Positions 51,833-61,427 are shown, counted from the stretch's first letter. The stretch is 64,000 nt of DNA from JABCPE02 sp963516675 (GCA_963516675.1 CAUQBH010000008.1:55736-119735), one strand, 5' to 3'. The notes: generated from the letters alone by a model not told the origin. Made by a program: numbers and translations.

Positions 51833-54598
51833 ATGGACAGGTTTTCATTTTTAAATACAGCGCATATAGAGTTGATAGACAGTATGTATCAACAATATCT
51901 TCAGAGTCCTGATAGTATAGAGCCTTCGTGGAAGTCGTTTTTTCAGGGCTTTGATTTTGCATTAGAGAATTATGGAGAATCAGTGCAGGAAGTTCCTCAA
52001 GTGGTGCAGACAGCCATAAATACAGGTGTCGTGCCAGAGGACATTCTCACAGAATTTAAGGTTATCAATCTTATTGAGGCTTATCGTACCAGAGGGCATC
52101 TCTTTACTAAGACCAATCCTGTAAGGAAGCGTAGAGAATATTCGCCGACTCTTGATATTGAGAATTTCGGTCTCACGAAGGCTGATTTAGGTAAGAAATT
52201 CGATTGTGCTACACAAGTCGGAATGGCTGCTCCAGCTACTTTGGAAGAAATTATCAAGCGTTTAGAGCAGATATATTGTGACTCTATTGGGGTGGAATAT
52301 ATTCACATCAAAAATGTGGAAGAGAAAAATTTCATCAGAAAATGGATTTCAGAAAATGAAAATCATCCGATTCTTTCCGTAGAGGAAAAACGCCAGATTT
52401 TGCATAAACTAAACCAAGCCATCGCTTTTGAGCGTTTTCTTCATACCAAATTTGTCGGGCAGAAAAGGTTTTCTCTGGAAGGCGGTGAGTCTCTTATCCC
52501 AGCAGTAGACCAGCTTATTAGTTATTCTTCACAACATGGTGTGGATGAGGTAGTTTTGGGAATGGCTCACCGTGGAAGGCTAAATGTTCTCAGTAATATT
52601 TTCCAAAAATCATATAAAGAAATATTTTCCGAATTTGAAGGAAAGGAGTTCGATGAAGATGTTTTCTCTGGCGATGTGAAATACCATCTTGGTGCATCTA
52701 AAAGAGTGACAACAGCTTCTGGCGAGGAAGTTAGAATCAATCTCGTTCCTAACCCATCTCACTTGGAAACCGTGGGAGCTTTGGTTCAAGGGATTTGTAG
52801 AGCAAAAATAGACCAATACAAAGGAGATTACACCAAGGTTTTACCAATTGTCATTCATGGAGATGCTGCCATTGCGGGGCAGGGAATTGTCTATGAAATC
52901 GCCCAGATGATGACACTGGACGGCTATAAAACAGGTGGAACAGTGCATATCGTGGTGAATAATCAGGTAGGCTTTACTACCAACTATCTCGATGCTCGTT
53001 CTTCTACATATTGTACTGATATAGCAAAGGTTACGGACTCTCCCGTGATGCATATCAATGCTGATGATGTGGAGGCTGTGGTGCATGCTATTCGCTTTGC
53101 GGCAGATTATAGAGCCAAGTTTCACAAAGATGTATATATAGACCTTTTAGGTTACCGAAAATATGGGCATAACGAAGGGGATGAACCGAGATTTACCCAG
53201 CCTAAACTATATGATATAATTGCAAATCATCCTAACCCAAGAAAAATTTATAAACAAAAACTGCTTCAAGAAGGCATCGTTTCAGATGAAATCATCGCAG
53301 AAATGGAGCAGGAGTTTAAACTTCTTTTGGATGAAAATTTTGAGGCAGCGAAAGAAATAGAACGAAATCAAATGACCATTTTCATGGAGGAAGATTGGCG
53401 TGATTTCTCAAAATCAGCTGTTGGAAAAACTTTGGAAAAGGTGGATACCAGATTTGATTTAGCTGAATTAAAAGAATTAGCGCAAAAACTTTTTGTGCTT
53501 CCAAGCGATAAAAAATTCATTAATAAAATTATTCGTCTTTTCCAGCAGCGACTGAAAATGGTTCAGGAAACCAACGAGTTAGATTGGGCTTTAGGAGAGT
53601 TGTTAGCATATGCTTCTCTGCTGAAAGAGGGTTATAATATCCGTATTTCGGGCGAGGATGTGGAGCGTGGGACTTTTTCTCACCGTCACGCTGTTCTGAA
53701 AACGGAAGATACGGAGGAAGAATATATTTATTTAAAAAATGTTTCTGACAGCAGATTTGATATCTATAATTCCCATCTTTCCGAGTATGGTGTTCTTGGT
53801 TTTGACTATGGCTATGCCCTTGCTTCTCCGAAAACCCTTACGATTTGGGAGGCGCAGTTTGGGGATTTTGCCAATGGAGCGCAGATTATCATAGACCAAT
53901 ATTTGGTAGCAGCAGAGGAAAAATGGAAAATCCAAAACGGACTTGTGATGCTGCTTCCTCACGGAATGGAGGGACAGGGCGCAGAGCACTCTTCTGCGAG
54001 GATGGAAAGATTCCTTACGCTTTGTGCTAATGAAAATATTTTTGTGGCAAATTGTACCACACCGGCCAATTATTTCCATTTGCTTAGAAGACAAATGAAA
54101 CAGCCGTTCAGAAAGCCTTTAGTAGTAATGACTCCGAAATCCTTGTTGAGATATCCAAAAGTAGTTTCTGGCATTGAAGAAATGGCAAATGGAGAGTTCC
54201 AAACTCTGATAGATGATACTCTGATAAATGCTGAAAAAGTGGAGAGGGTAGCCCTTTGTAGCGGTAAAATCTACTATGAACTTTTAGCAAAAAGAGAAGA
54301 GCTAAAAGAGGAAAGAGTGGCGCTAGTAAGATTGGAACAGCTGTATCCTTTGGATAAGGAAACTCTTGCAGGGATAATGAACAGGTATGCCCACAATAAA
54401 GAAATAGTCTGGGTGCAGGAAGAACCAGAAAACATGGGAGCTTGGGCGTATATTCTGAGAAACTTGAGAAACACAGGAATTCAGGTAATCGCGCCAGTGT
54501 CCAGCGGTACACCTGCTCCAGGTACGCACAAAGGTTTTGATAAGAACCAAAAACAGGTAATCCAGCGAGTGTTTGATTTAGAAAATTTAATAAGATAA
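51833..54598 (+). CDS. sucA: 2-oxoglutarate dehydrogenase E1
   Basis: Thiamine-dependent E1 component of the oxoglutarate dehydrogenase complex in the TCA cycle, 921 residues. N-terminal part: DRFSFLNTAHIELIDSMYQQYLQSPDSIEPSWKSFF. Catalytic region: RFSLEGGESLIPAVDQL, VLGMAHRGRLNVL, YHLGASKRV, VNNQVGFTTN and RYGHNEGDEPRFTQP-like YGHNEGDEPRFTQP. C-terminal transketolase part: MLLPHGMEGQGAEHSSARMERFL. It is followed 36 nt later by sucB. Confidence 0.97.
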   Translation: MDRFSFLNTAHIELIDSMYQQYLQSPDSIEPSWKSFFQGFDFALENYGESVQEVPQVVQTAINTGVVPEDILTEFKVINLIEAYRTRGHLFTKTNPVRKRREYSPTLDIENFGLTKADLGKKFDCATQVGMAAPATLEEIIKRLEQIYCDSIGVEYIHIKNVEEKNFIRKWISENENHPILSVEEKRQILHKLNQAIAFERFLHTKFVGQKRFSLEGGESLIPAVDQLISYSSQHGVDEVVLGMAHRGRLNVLSNIFQKSYKEIFSEFEGKEFDEDVFSGDVKYHLGASKRVTTASGEEVRINLVPNPSHLETVGALVQGICRAKIDQYKGDYTKVLPIVIHGDAAIAGQGIVYEIAQMMTLDGYKTGGTVHIVVNNQVGFTTNYLDARSSTYCTDIAKVTDSPVMHINADDVEAVVHAIRFAADYRAKFHKDVYIDLLGYRKYGHNEGDEPRFTQPKLYDIIANHPNPRKIYKQKLLQEGIVSDEIIAEMEQEFKLLLDENFEAAKEIERNQMTIFMEEDWRDFSKSAVGKTLEKVDTRFDLAELKELAQKLFVLPSDKKFINKIIRLFQQRLKMVQETNELDWALGELLAYASLLKEGYNIRISGEDVERGTFSHRHAVLKTEDTEEEYIYLKNVSDSRFDIYNSHLSEYGVLGFDYGYALASPKTLTIWEAQFGDFANGAQIIIDQYLVAAEEKWKIQNGLVMLLPHGMEGQGAEHSSARMERFLTLCANENIFVANCTTPANYFHLLRRQMKQPFRKPLVVMTPKSLLRYPKVVSGIEEMANGEFQTLIDDTLINAEKVERVALCSGKIYYELLAKREELKEERVALVRLEQLYPLDKETLAGIMNRYAHNKEIVWVQEEPENMGAWAYILRNLRNTGIQVIAPVSSGTPAPGTHKGFDKNQKQVIQRVFDLENLIR

Positions 54599-54634
54599 AC
54601 AATAGAGTTTATTAACAAATAAAGACTTAGAGCT

Positions 54635-55840
54635 ATGTCTATATTAGAAATGAAAGTGCCTTCACCAGGCGAATCCATCACAGAAGTAGAAATCTCATCT
54701 TGGTTAGTAAAAGATGGCGATTTTGTAGAAAAAGACCAGCCGATAGCAGAGGTAGATTCTGATAAGGCAACACTAGAACTCCCAGCCGAGCAGTCAGGGG
54801 TAATTACCCTAAAAGCTGAGGAAGGAGATGTAGTAAAAGTAGGGCAGGTAGTCTGTCTTATAGATATGTCTGCACAAGGGTCAGTTGTGAAGGCAGAAAA
54901 ACCTGCTTCGGAAATGAAAGTGGAAGCACAAACAGTGGCTGTTCCTGCACAAGAGCCTAAAAAAGAGGAATCTCATCCATCTTCTCCATTAGCGAAAGTG
55001 ATTTTGAAGGAGAATAGCATTGATACTGATAAAGTTACAGGAACAGGAGTGGGTGGAAAAATCACCAAAGAAGATGCTATAAAAGCTGTCGCAGCGATGG
55101 GAAGGGTGCAAGGAAACCGCAAACAGACCGTTACGAAACTTTCTGTTTTGAGGAGAAAATTAGCGGCTAGATTGGTTTCTGTGAAGAACGAGACAGCTAT
55201 GCTTACTACCTTTAACGAGGTGGATATGAGCGAAATTTTCAGGCTGAGAAAACTTTATAAAGAAGAATTTTCGCAGAAACACGGCGTAGGGCTTGGTTTT
55301 ATGTCTTTCTTTACCAAGGCGGTTACCAGAGCTTTGAAACTTTATCCAGATGTGAATGCGGCGATAGATGGCGACCAAAAAATCAATTATGATTTTTGTG
55401 ATATTTCTGTGGCAGTTTCTGGGCCAAAGGGACTTATGGTGCCAATTATCAGAGATGCAGAGACTTTGTCCTTTAAAGGTATTGAGTTAAAAATAAAAGA
55501 TTTAGCTACTAAAGTTCGCGATGGGAATATTTCTGTAGATGAGATGACTGGCGGAACTTTTACTATTACTAATGGAGGGACTTTCGGTTCTATGCTTTCT
55601 ACACCGATTATTAATCCGCCACAAAGTGCGATTTTAGGAATGCATAACATTTTAGAACGCCCTGTGGCTGTCAATGGGCAGGTAGAAATCCGTCCGATGA
55701 TGTATCTGGCGCTTTCTTATGACCATAGAATAATCGATGGTCGTGAGTCTGTAGGATTCTTGGTGGCTGTGAAAGAAGCTATAGAAAATCCAGTGGAGCT
55801 GCTCATGGAAAACAATGAGAAAAAAGCACTTGAGCTATAA
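54635..55840 (+). CDS. sucB: 2-oxoglutarate dehydrogenase E2 (dihydrolipoamide succinyltransferase)
   Basis: E2 core of the oxoglutarate dehydrogenase complex, 401 residues. One N-terminal lipoyl domain with the lipoyl Lys in AEVDSDKATLEL (Lys44), a Pro/Glu-rich linker, an E3-binding domain (about 114-150, HPSSPLAKVILKENSIDTDKVTGTGVGG), then the catalytic domain ending in YLALSYDHRIIDGRESVGFL with the active-site His. It transfers succinyl to CoA. The matching E3 is not in this window. A strong terminator follows. Confidence 0.96.
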   Translation: MSILEMKVPSPGESITEVEISSWLVKDGDFVEKDQPIAEVDSDKATLELPAEQSGVITLKAEEGDVVKVGQVVCLIDMSAQGSVVKAEKPASEMKVEAQTVAVPAQEPKKEESHPSSPLAKVILKENSIDTDKVTGTGVGGKITKEDAIKAVAAMGRVQGNRKQTVTKLSVLRRKLAARLVSVKNETAMLTTFNEVDMSEIFRLRKLYKEEFSQKHGVGLGFMSFFTKAVTRALKLYPDVNAAIDGDQKINYDFCDISVAVSGPKGLMVPIIRDAETLSFKGIELKIKDLATKVRDGNISVDEMTGGTFTITNGGTFGSMLSTPIINPPQSAILGMHNILERPVAVNGQVEIRPMMYLALSYDHRIIDGRESVGFLVAVKEAIENPVELLMENNEKKALEL

Positions 55841-55850
55841 ATATTCATTA

Positions 55851-55889
55851 AAAAAATCAGAAATCCTTTTGAAAATTTCTGATTTTTTT
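55851..55889. terminator. Bidirectional terminator between sucB and the OsmC gene
   Basis: AAAATCAGAAAT / ATTTCTGATTTT stem with a ~10-nt loop, A-run and T-run on the two sides. Confidence 0.8.
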
Positions 55890-55907
55890 GTTTCTGATTG
55901 AGATTTT

Positions 55908-56306
55908 TTAAGGAAGTAGTTCAGATTCTATAGCAATTTCGCCAGTGAGAATTTTCTGAATAGGGCAGGCGTGGGCTGTTTTGTGCAGGATATTGCGCTG
56001 CTCCTCGGTAAGATTTCCTTTTATTTCTATGATTTTTTTGAATTGAGAAACGCCTTCTTTGGTTTCGTTATCAAAAAGAACTTTTACAGAAACTTCTTCT
56101 ACATCCCATTCTTTGCGGTCTGCAAACATTTTGATAGTTGCAGTGGTGCAAGATGAAAGAGCCGAAGCCAAAAGCTCTAGTGGATTAAATCCTTTTTCCT
56201 GTCCGCCCTTAGCAGCGGGTTCATCACCGATAATGCTGTTTTTACCAGCAGAGATATTCATTAGATATTTCTCTGCACCAATTTTTGTAATTACTTCTGC
56301 TTTCAT
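55908..56306 (-). CDS. OsmC family peroxiredoxin-like protein
   Basis: OsmC/Ohr-fold protein of 132 residues. Both conserved cysteines are present: Cys in LASALSSCTTATIKM (about residue 53) and Cys in HKTAHACPIQK (about residue 113). The family reduces organic hydroperoxides or hypochlorite-derived stressors through a Cys pair. This is the YhfA-like/OsmC branch by length. It has its own -7 element and faces sucB. Confidence 0.88.
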   Translation of the reverse strand: MKAEVITKIGAEKYLMNISAGKNSIIGDEPAAKGGQEKGFNPLELLASALSSCTTATIKMFADRKEWDVEEVSVKVLFDNETKEGVSQFKKIIEIKGNLTEEQRNILHKTAHACPIQKILTGEIAIESELLP

Positions 56307-56324
56307 AAATTAAGATTAAGACAG

Positions 56325-56332
56325 CAAATATA
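56325..56332 (-). promoter_or_regulatory. -7 element for the OsmC gene
   Basis: TAtaTTTG on the minus strand, 18 nt upstream of the ATG. Confidence 0.45.
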
Positions 56333-56372
56333 AGGCATATTTTGTCAAAACACCTTAACCTAAATCAAGAAG

Positions 56373-56405
56373 TTTGGTCAGATAAATATTTATTAGTTAT
56401 ATTTG
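56373..56405 (+). promoter_or_regulatory. Full promoter for the CNNM-type gene and clpS
   Basis: TTTG (56373-56376), 21-nt spacer, TAtaTTTG (56398-56405), 31 nt upstream of the ATG. Confidence 0.6.
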
Positions 56406-56436
56406 CATACTATTTTTGTTTAACAATTTAAATTAA

Positions 56437-57777
56437 ATGGACCCCGATAGTTTATTAAAACTTTTATTAGCTTTATTTTTTGTAATACTTAATGGCTTTT
56501 TTGTGGCAGCAGAGTTTTCAATAGTTAAAGTGCGCCACTCTCAAATTCAAATCAAGGCGGAAGGAGGAAATGCCTCTGCAAAACAGGCCGAAAAAATCAT
56601 CAAAAACTTAGACGCTTATCTCTCTGCTACACAGCTGGGAATCACGCTTGCCAGTCTGGCGCTCGGTTTCATAGGAGAAAGCACGATGCATCATATTTTA
56701 GAAGCGGCGTTTTCTAAACTGAATATTGACATTGCACCAGAGACTCTTTCTACGATGGCTTTGGCAGGAAGTTTCCTTGTTGTGACGATGATGCATATCG
56801 TCTTCGGAGAATTGGTTCCGAAGTCAATAGCAATTAGAAAATCAGAGGCGACGACTTTGTTTGTTGCATGGCCTTTGCTGTTATTTTATAACATATTCAA
56901 ACCTTTTATTTGGTTGATGAACGCTATTTCTAACGCATTCCTAAGACTTATCAATATTCACCCTGTGGCTGGTCATGAGATACACTCCACAGAGGAGCTT
57001 CAGCTGTTGGTAAAACAAAGTGCCGCAGGAGGAGAGATAGAGGAGGAAAATTATGAAATTATCAAAAATGCTTTTGATTTTACTGACCATACCGCTAAAC
57101 AGGTGATGGTGCCGAGACAGAATATCATCACTATCGATATTACAGAGGATAAAGAAGAAATTTTAAAGCAAATAATAGACTGCGGATATTCCAGAATTCC
57201 TGTGTATGAGAACTCCATAGACAATATCATAGGGATTTTCTACACAAAGGAAATCATGCGTGAGTACATCAAAAACAAAGATGTAGATTTAAGAAAATTC
57301 TTGCGTGAGGCATTTTTCGTGGTGGGAAGTAAGAAAATATCCGATTTGATGAATGTTTTTCAGCAGAAAAAACAGCACATTGCGATTGTAATTGATGAAT
57401 TCGGAGGAACGGAAGGAATCGTAACATTAGAAGATATTTTGGAAGAGCTGGTAGGAGAAATCCAAGACGAGGAAGATGATGAACAAAAATTAGTAGATGA
57501 GGTAGCAGAAAATACATTCTGGATACAGGCAACACAGCCTTTGGACGAGATAAACGAACACCTTCCTGCACCGCTACCAGAGGATTCTGAATACAATACC
57601 TTGGCGGGATATATCATGTATCAGTTGTCAGATATTCCAGAAGAAAATCAGGAATTTAAGCTGTGTAATTATGCTTTCAAAATCTTGAAAATGCAGAATA
57701 AAAGTGTAGAGATGGTAGAGCTGAAATACGAACCACAGGACATAGAAGAAACACATGAAGAGACAGAGAAAATATAA
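56437..57777 (+). CDS. CNNM/CorC-like hemolysin family transporter
   Basis: Membrane protein of 446 residues. The DUF21/CNNM domain (about 1-190, four segments) begins LFFVILNGFFVAAEFSIVKVR; a CBS pair (about 205-330) includes VMVPRQNIITIDI and FVVGSKKISDLMNVFQQKKQHIAIVIDEFGGTEGIVTLEDILEELVGEI; a CorC_HlyC domain (about 345-430) follows. Relatives handle Mg2+/Co2+ transport; the hemolysin name is historical. The stop overlaps the clpS start by 23 nt. Confidence 0.92.
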   Translation: MDPDSLLKLLLALFFVILNGFFVAAEFSIVKVRHSQIQIKAEGGNASAKQAEKIIKNLDAYLSATQLGITLASLALGFIGESTMHHILEAAFSKLNIDIAPETLSTMALAGSFLVVTMMHIVFGELVPKSIAIRKSEATTLFVAWPLLLFYNIFKPFIWLMNAISNAFLRLINIHPVAGHEIHSTEELQLLVKQSAAGGEIEEENYEIIKNAFDFTDHTAKQVMVPRQNIITIDITEDKEEILKQIIDCGYSRIPVYENSIDNIIGIFYTKEIMREYIKNKDVDLRKFLREAFFVVGSKKISDLMNVFQQKKQHIAIVIDEFGGTEGIVTLEDILEELVGEIQDEEDDEQKLVDEVAENTFWIQATQPLDEINEHLPAPLPEDSEYNTLAGYIMYQLSDIPEENQEFKLCNYAFKILKMQNKSVEMVELKYEPQDIEETHEETEKI

Positions 57778-58063
57778 CATATACTGCGAAAGCTCACAAA
57801 CAGAGAAACAAACTGATGTTCTTCTCTTGGAGGAGGAGAATGCAGAAAATAAGTTGGTTCTTTATAACGATGATGTCAATACTTTTGATTTTGTGATAGA
57901 ATCTCTTATAGAAGTTTGTAAACACACGCTGGAACAGGCAGAGCAATGCACGATACTGGTTCATTATAAAGGCAAATGTACTGTAAAGACAGGCGATATG
58001 GAAACGCTTATGCCTATGCACCAGAAGCTTTTAGGACGAGGTCTTACCAGTGAAATAATATAA
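57755..58063 (+). CDS. clpS: ATP-dependent Clp protease adaptor ClpS
   Basis: Adaptor that hands N-degron substrates to ClpAP or its equivalent, 102 residues. The core LVLYNDDVNTFDFVIESLIEVCKHTLEQAEQCTILVHYKGKCTVKTG contains the Asn-Asp-Asp substrate-pocket signature of ClpS. The C-terminus DMETLMPMHQKLLGRGLTSEI is also typical. It starts inside the previous gene and is cotranscribed with it. A bidirectional terminator follows immediately. Confidence 0.95.
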   Translation: MKRQRKYNIYCESSQTEKQTDVLLLEEENAENKLVLYNDDVNTFDFVIESLIEVCKHTLEQAEQCTILVHYKGKCTVKTGDMETLMPMHQKLLGRGLTSEII

Positions 58064-58064
58064 A

Positions 58065-58093
58065 AAAAACTGCTCAAATCTGAGCAGTTTTTT
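58065..58093. terminator. Bidirectional terminator between clpS and the thioredoxin-like gene
   Basis: AAAACTGCTCA / TGAGCAGTTTT stem with a 4-nt loop, A-run left, T-run right; the thioredoxin stop codon lies at its edge. Confidence 0.85.
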
Positions 58094-58598
58094 AGTTTTT
58101 AGCAATCCATTCTTTGAAGAAAGTTTTTACTTTTTCTAGGCTGTAGCCTTTTCCTTCTTCAAAAACTTCACTGCTCTGCGTGTGGATTTGTTTCCCATTT
58201 TTATCTAAAATAATGAAAACAGGATACCCAAATTTCTCACCAGGGTTGCCGTATTTTGCAAAAACTTTTTCGTTTTTATTCTTCGGAGAAAAATTTAGAT
58301 GGTAATAAAGAAAATTCTCATCAACTATTTTATTTAGTTCAGGAGTTGTTTTTACAAAATTATCAAATCTCAAGCACCAGATACACCAGTTTCCGCCCGC
58401 CTGCAAGATGATATTTTTGTTTTCTTTCTGGGCTTGTTTTACTAATTTTTGGATTTCTATTTCTGCATTGTCCTCCTCTCTGTATGGTTTTGGAAGAGCC
58501 TGTTTTTCCTGCTGTGGGCTTATTTCAGAAGTCTGAGCATAATATAATGAAGGTGCCAAAACGCCTAAAAAAGCAAGTTTTACAAATATCTTTTTCAT
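58092..58598 (-). CDS. Exported thioredoxin-like protein
   Basis: A 168-residue exported thioredoxin-fold protein from the ATG at 58598 (MKKIFVKLAFLGVLAP, signal peptide ending near YYAQ). The redox motif is GGNWCIWCLRF, in the DUF255/thioredoxin_7-like arrangement. The longer ORF to 58712 would place 38 charged residues before the signal and overlaps the divergent acyltransferase gene, so it is rejected. Its substrate is unknown. Confidence 0.85.
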   Translation of the reverse strand: MKKIFVKLAFLGVLAPSLYYAQTSEISPQQEKQALPKPYREEDNAEIEIQKLVKQAQKENKNIILQAGGNWCIWCLRFDNFVKTTPELNKIVDENFLYYHLNFSPKNKNEKVFAKYGNPGEKFGYPVFIILDKNGKQIHTQSSEVFEEGKGYSLEKVKTFFKEWIAKN

Positions 58599-58612
58599 TG
58601 TTAAAATTTTTC

Positions 58613-58620
58613 CAAATGTA
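58613..58620 (-). promoter_or_regulatory. -7 element for the thioredoxin-like gene
   Basis: TAcaTTTG on the minus strand, 14 nt upstream of the ATG at 58598; supports that start. Confidence 0.45.
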
Positions 58621-58672
58621 ATAAAAAAATGGAATTGACAAAATTTGTATCTTCGCATCCAAAATTTATACA

Positions 58673-59551
58673 TTGAATAATTTACTTTTTCATATTGTTT
58701 ATTTAGCATCAAAACTACCGCTGGGCGTGCTGTATATTATTTCGGATATTATTTTTTTCGTTAATTATTATATCATTGGTTACCGAAAAAAAATCGTTTA
58801 TGAAAATTTAAAAAATTCTTTTCCTGACAAAAGTGAAAAGGAAATTAAACAAATCCAAAAGAAATTTTTCCGTAATTTTTCGGATTACATCGTAGAAACA
58901 GTGAAGGCGATGACAATCAGTGAAAAAGAGCTGGGGAAGCGTGTAAAGCACATTAATCAAGAGCTTTTTCATCAAGCCAAAGCCGAAAGAAAAAATGTGA
59001 TTATCTTAGCAGGGCATGTTTTTGACTGGGAGTGGATTAACGCTTTTGCGAAAATCATTCCGCAGGAAAACTGCCATCCTGTTTATAGAAAAGTAAATAA
59101 TGACTTCTGGGAGGAGAAAGTGAAACTTATCAGAAATCGTTTCGGAAATAAGGCGCTGAACTCTCGTGAGATTATCAGACATATATTGAGAACGCCTGTT
59201 GATGGGAATTCGGCGTATATGTTCGTGGCTGACCAGACGCCGCATTTCTCTGAGGTTTATTACGGATTAAAGTTTTTAAATCAGAGAACGCCTGTATTCA
59301 TCGGTTATGACAAGCTTTCACAAAGGCTGGATTTGGCTTTTATCTATTGTGAAATGAAAAAAGTAAAACGAGGTTATTACGAAGTGAGTTATCACCGAAT
59401 TTACCCTGATGGAGAGCAGTTTAAAGAATATGAAGTGGTAAGGAAATTCCATAAAATGTTGGAAGAAACCATTAACGAGCGCCCAGACAACTGGCTTTGG
59501 TCTCACCGAAGATGGAAATATCAGAACGATATCAAAAAATATGAGGAATAA
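58673..59551 (+). CDS. Lipid A acyltransferase (LpxL/HtrB family)
   Basis: Late acyltransferase of lipid A biosynthesis, 292 residues. The catalytic HX4E-type site is AGHVFDWEW (His at about residue 112), and a membrane-associated N-terminus (about 5-35) precedes it. Further family parts are VYRKVNNDFWEEKV and ADQTP. The start is TTG at 58673; the next ATG would remove much of the hydrophobic N-terminus. It is followed 12 nt later by a GT2 gene. Confidence 0.88.
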   Translation: MNNLLFHIVYLASKLPLGVLYIISDIIFFVNYYIIGYRKKIVYENLKNSFPDKSEKEIKQIQKKFFRNFSDYIVETVKAMTISEKELGKRVKHINQELFHQAKAERKNVIILAGHVFDWEWINAFAKIIPQENCHPVYRKVNNDFWEEKVKLIRNRFGNKALNSREIIRHILRTPVDGNSAYMFVADQTPHFSEVYYGLKFLNQRTPVFIGYDKLSQRLDLAFIYCEMKKVKRGYYEVSYHRIYPDGEQFKEYEVVRKFHKMLEETINERPDNWLWSHRRWKYQNDIKKYEE

Positions 59552-59563
59552 ATACTTTTTCTG

Positions 59564-60535
59564 ATGAAAAAAATTGCTGTTGTAATCCTAAACTGGAATG
59601 GGAAAAGCTGGCTGGAAAAATTCCTGCCTACGGTTCTCAAATATTCTGAATCTGCGCAAATTTATGTTGTGGATAACGCCTCTACGGATGACAGCGTTTC
59701 GTTTTTAGAGAATGATTTTCCTTCGGTAAAAGTGATTCAGAATACCGAAAATTCGGGATTTGCAGGAGGTTATAATGAAGGACTAAAACAAGTGGAGGAA
59801 GAAATCTACTGCCTGCTCAATTCCGATGTAGAAGTCACAGAGGGCTGGCTGGAACCTGTTTTGAATTTATTTCAGCAAAACCCAGAAATAGCGGCTATTC
59901 AGCCCAAAATCCTTTCTTACGACAGGAAAAATTACTTTGAATTTGCAGGAGCAGGAGGCGGTTTGATAGATAATTTGGGTTATCCCTACTGCCGAGGGCG
60001 CGTTTTTGATGATTTGGAGGAGGATAAAGGGCAGTATGATGACGAAACGGAGATTTTCTGGGCATCGGGCTGTTGTTTTTTTATCAGGAAGAGTGATTTT
60101 TGGCTGGCTGGTGGATTTGATGAGCGTTTTTTTGCCCATCAGGAAGAAATAGACCTTTGCTGGCGGCTGATAAATTTGGGTAAAAAAATATTTTATACAG
60201 GAAAATCGACGATTTATCATGTTGGCGGTGGAACTTTAAACAAACAAAATCCAAGAAAAACCTTTCTGAATATAAGGAATAATCTCTCTATGCTGGTCAA
60301 AAATCTGCCTTTAGGTGCTTTATTTTGGATAATTCCACTAAGATTGGCTTTGGATGTGGCGGCTGGCATTTATCTTGCATATAAAGAAGGAATTTCGCAT
60401 CTTTGGGCCGTTTTCAGGGGACATTTAGGGTTTTATACTCAGTTTCCGGAAAGTTTTAGAAGAAGAGCAAAGTTTCAGAAAAAGAATTATTACCAAACCA
60501 AATATTTGGTTTTTAGGTATTTTATAAAAAAGTAG
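59564..60535 (+). CDS. Glycosyltransferase family 2
   Basis: A 323-residue GT-A glycosyltransferase of the rhamnosyltransferase-like GT2 group. Motifs: VVILNWNGKSWLEKFLP (6-22), VDNASTDDSV (36-45), the metal-binding LLNSDVEV (84-91) and FFAHQEEIDLCWRL (about 189-202), with a hydrophobic C-terminus. It follows the acyltransferase by 12 nt, so the two may act together in LPS or other envelope glycolipids. Sugar and acceptor are unknown. Confidence 0.9.
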   Translation: MKKIAVVILNWNGKSWLEKFLPTVLKYSESAQIYVVDNASTDDSVSFLENDFPSVKVIQNTENSGFAGGYNEGLKQVEEEIYCLLNSDVEVTEGWLEPVLNLFQQNPEIAAIQPKILSYDRKNYFEFAGAGGGLIDNLGYPYCRGRVFDDLEEDKGQYDDETEIFWASGCCFFIRKSDFWLAGGFDERFFAHQEEIDLCWRLINLGKKIFYTGKSTIYHVGGGTLNKQNPRKTFLNIRNNLSMLVKNLPLGALFWIIPLRLALDVAAGIYLAYKEGISHLWAVFRGHLGFYTQFPESFRRRAKFQKKNYYQTKYLVFRYFIKK

Positions 60536-60557
60536 AATTTTTAAAATTTTTAAAATT

Positions 60558-61415
60558 ATGAAATGGACAAACGACAGAAGTGACAATGTGGAAGACCGCA
60601 GAGGAAAGGGCGGAGGTAGAGGAATGATGATAGGTGGTGGACTAGGAACGATAGTTATGGTACTAGTAGTGATGTTTTTAGGAGGCGACCCTTCGGCGGT
60701 GCTCAATAACAGTGGTGTTATGCAAGGTCAGGCGCAGACAGAGCAAAGAGAACTGACCGAAGAAGAGCTTAAAACCTATGAATTTGTGAGAATGGTAACG
60801 GCTGAGACAGAGGAAACATGGACAGAGATTTTTCAGGAACATGGTTTGGAGTACAGAAAACCGAAAGTGGTGATGTTTGAGCAGGTTACCCAGTCAGGAT
60901 GTGGTACAGCCCAAGCTGCGATGGGGCCTTTCTATTGTCCAGCTGATGAGACTATATATATGGATATGAGTTTCTTTAATGAACTTCAAAGTAAATATGG
61001 AGCCAAAGTAACAGAATTCTCGGTGGCGTATGTTATGGCGCATGAGGTAGGGCACCATGTTCAAAATCTTTTGGGGGCTTTACAGAAATCTGATAAAATA
61101 AGAAGAAGTGGTCGTTTTTCAGAAGCTGAAATCAATAAAAATTCTGTAGCTGTAGAGCTTCAGGCGGATTTTTATGCAGGAGTATGGGCTAGAAGAAGTA
61201 ATAACAGAGAAAATTTCTTGGATTCCAAAGATATAGATGCTGCCATCAGTGCTGCTGAAGCAGTGGGAGATGACAATATCCAGAAGCGTTCCCAAGGTTA
61301 TGTAAACCAAGAAGCCTTTACGCACGGTTCTTCTGCACAGAGAAAAGAATGGTTTATGAAAGGATATAACACAGGAGACATCAGACAAGGAAATACATTT
61401 GAAGCGCTGAGATAG
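60558..61415 (+). CDS. Neutral zinc metallopeptidase (YpfJ/DUF1521-type)
   Basis: Membrane-anchored metallopeptidase of 285 residues. Short charged N-terminus, Gly-rich stretch, one membrane segment (about 25-45), then the peptidase domain with VMAHEVGHHVQNLLG (HExGH-type zinc motif at about 158-162) and the third ligand region SVAVELQADFYAGVWA (about 195-210). Family members are called neutral zinc metallopeptidases; natural substrates are unknown. It ends where the AT-rich array begins. Confidence 0.9.
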   Translation: MKWTNDRSDNVEDRRGKGGGRGMMIGGGLGTIVMVLVVMFLGGDPSAVLNNSGVMQGQAQTEQRELTEEELKTYEFVRMVTAETEETWTEIFQEHGLEYRKPKVVMFEQVTQSGCGTAQAAMGPFYCPADETIYMDMSFFNELQSKYGAKVTEFSVAYVMAHEVGHHVQNLLGALQKSDKIRRSGRFSEAEINKNSVAVELQADFYAGVWARRSNNRENFLDSKDIDAAISAAEAVGDDNIQKRSQGYVNQEAFTHGSSAQRKEWFMKGYNTGDIRQGNTFEALR

Positions 61416-61427
61416 GGAATTTTGATT

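Noticed and set aside
58599..58712. Longer N-terminus for the exported thioredoxin-like protein
   Set aside because: It would bury the signal peptide, contains the promoter element and overlaps the divergent acyltransferase start.
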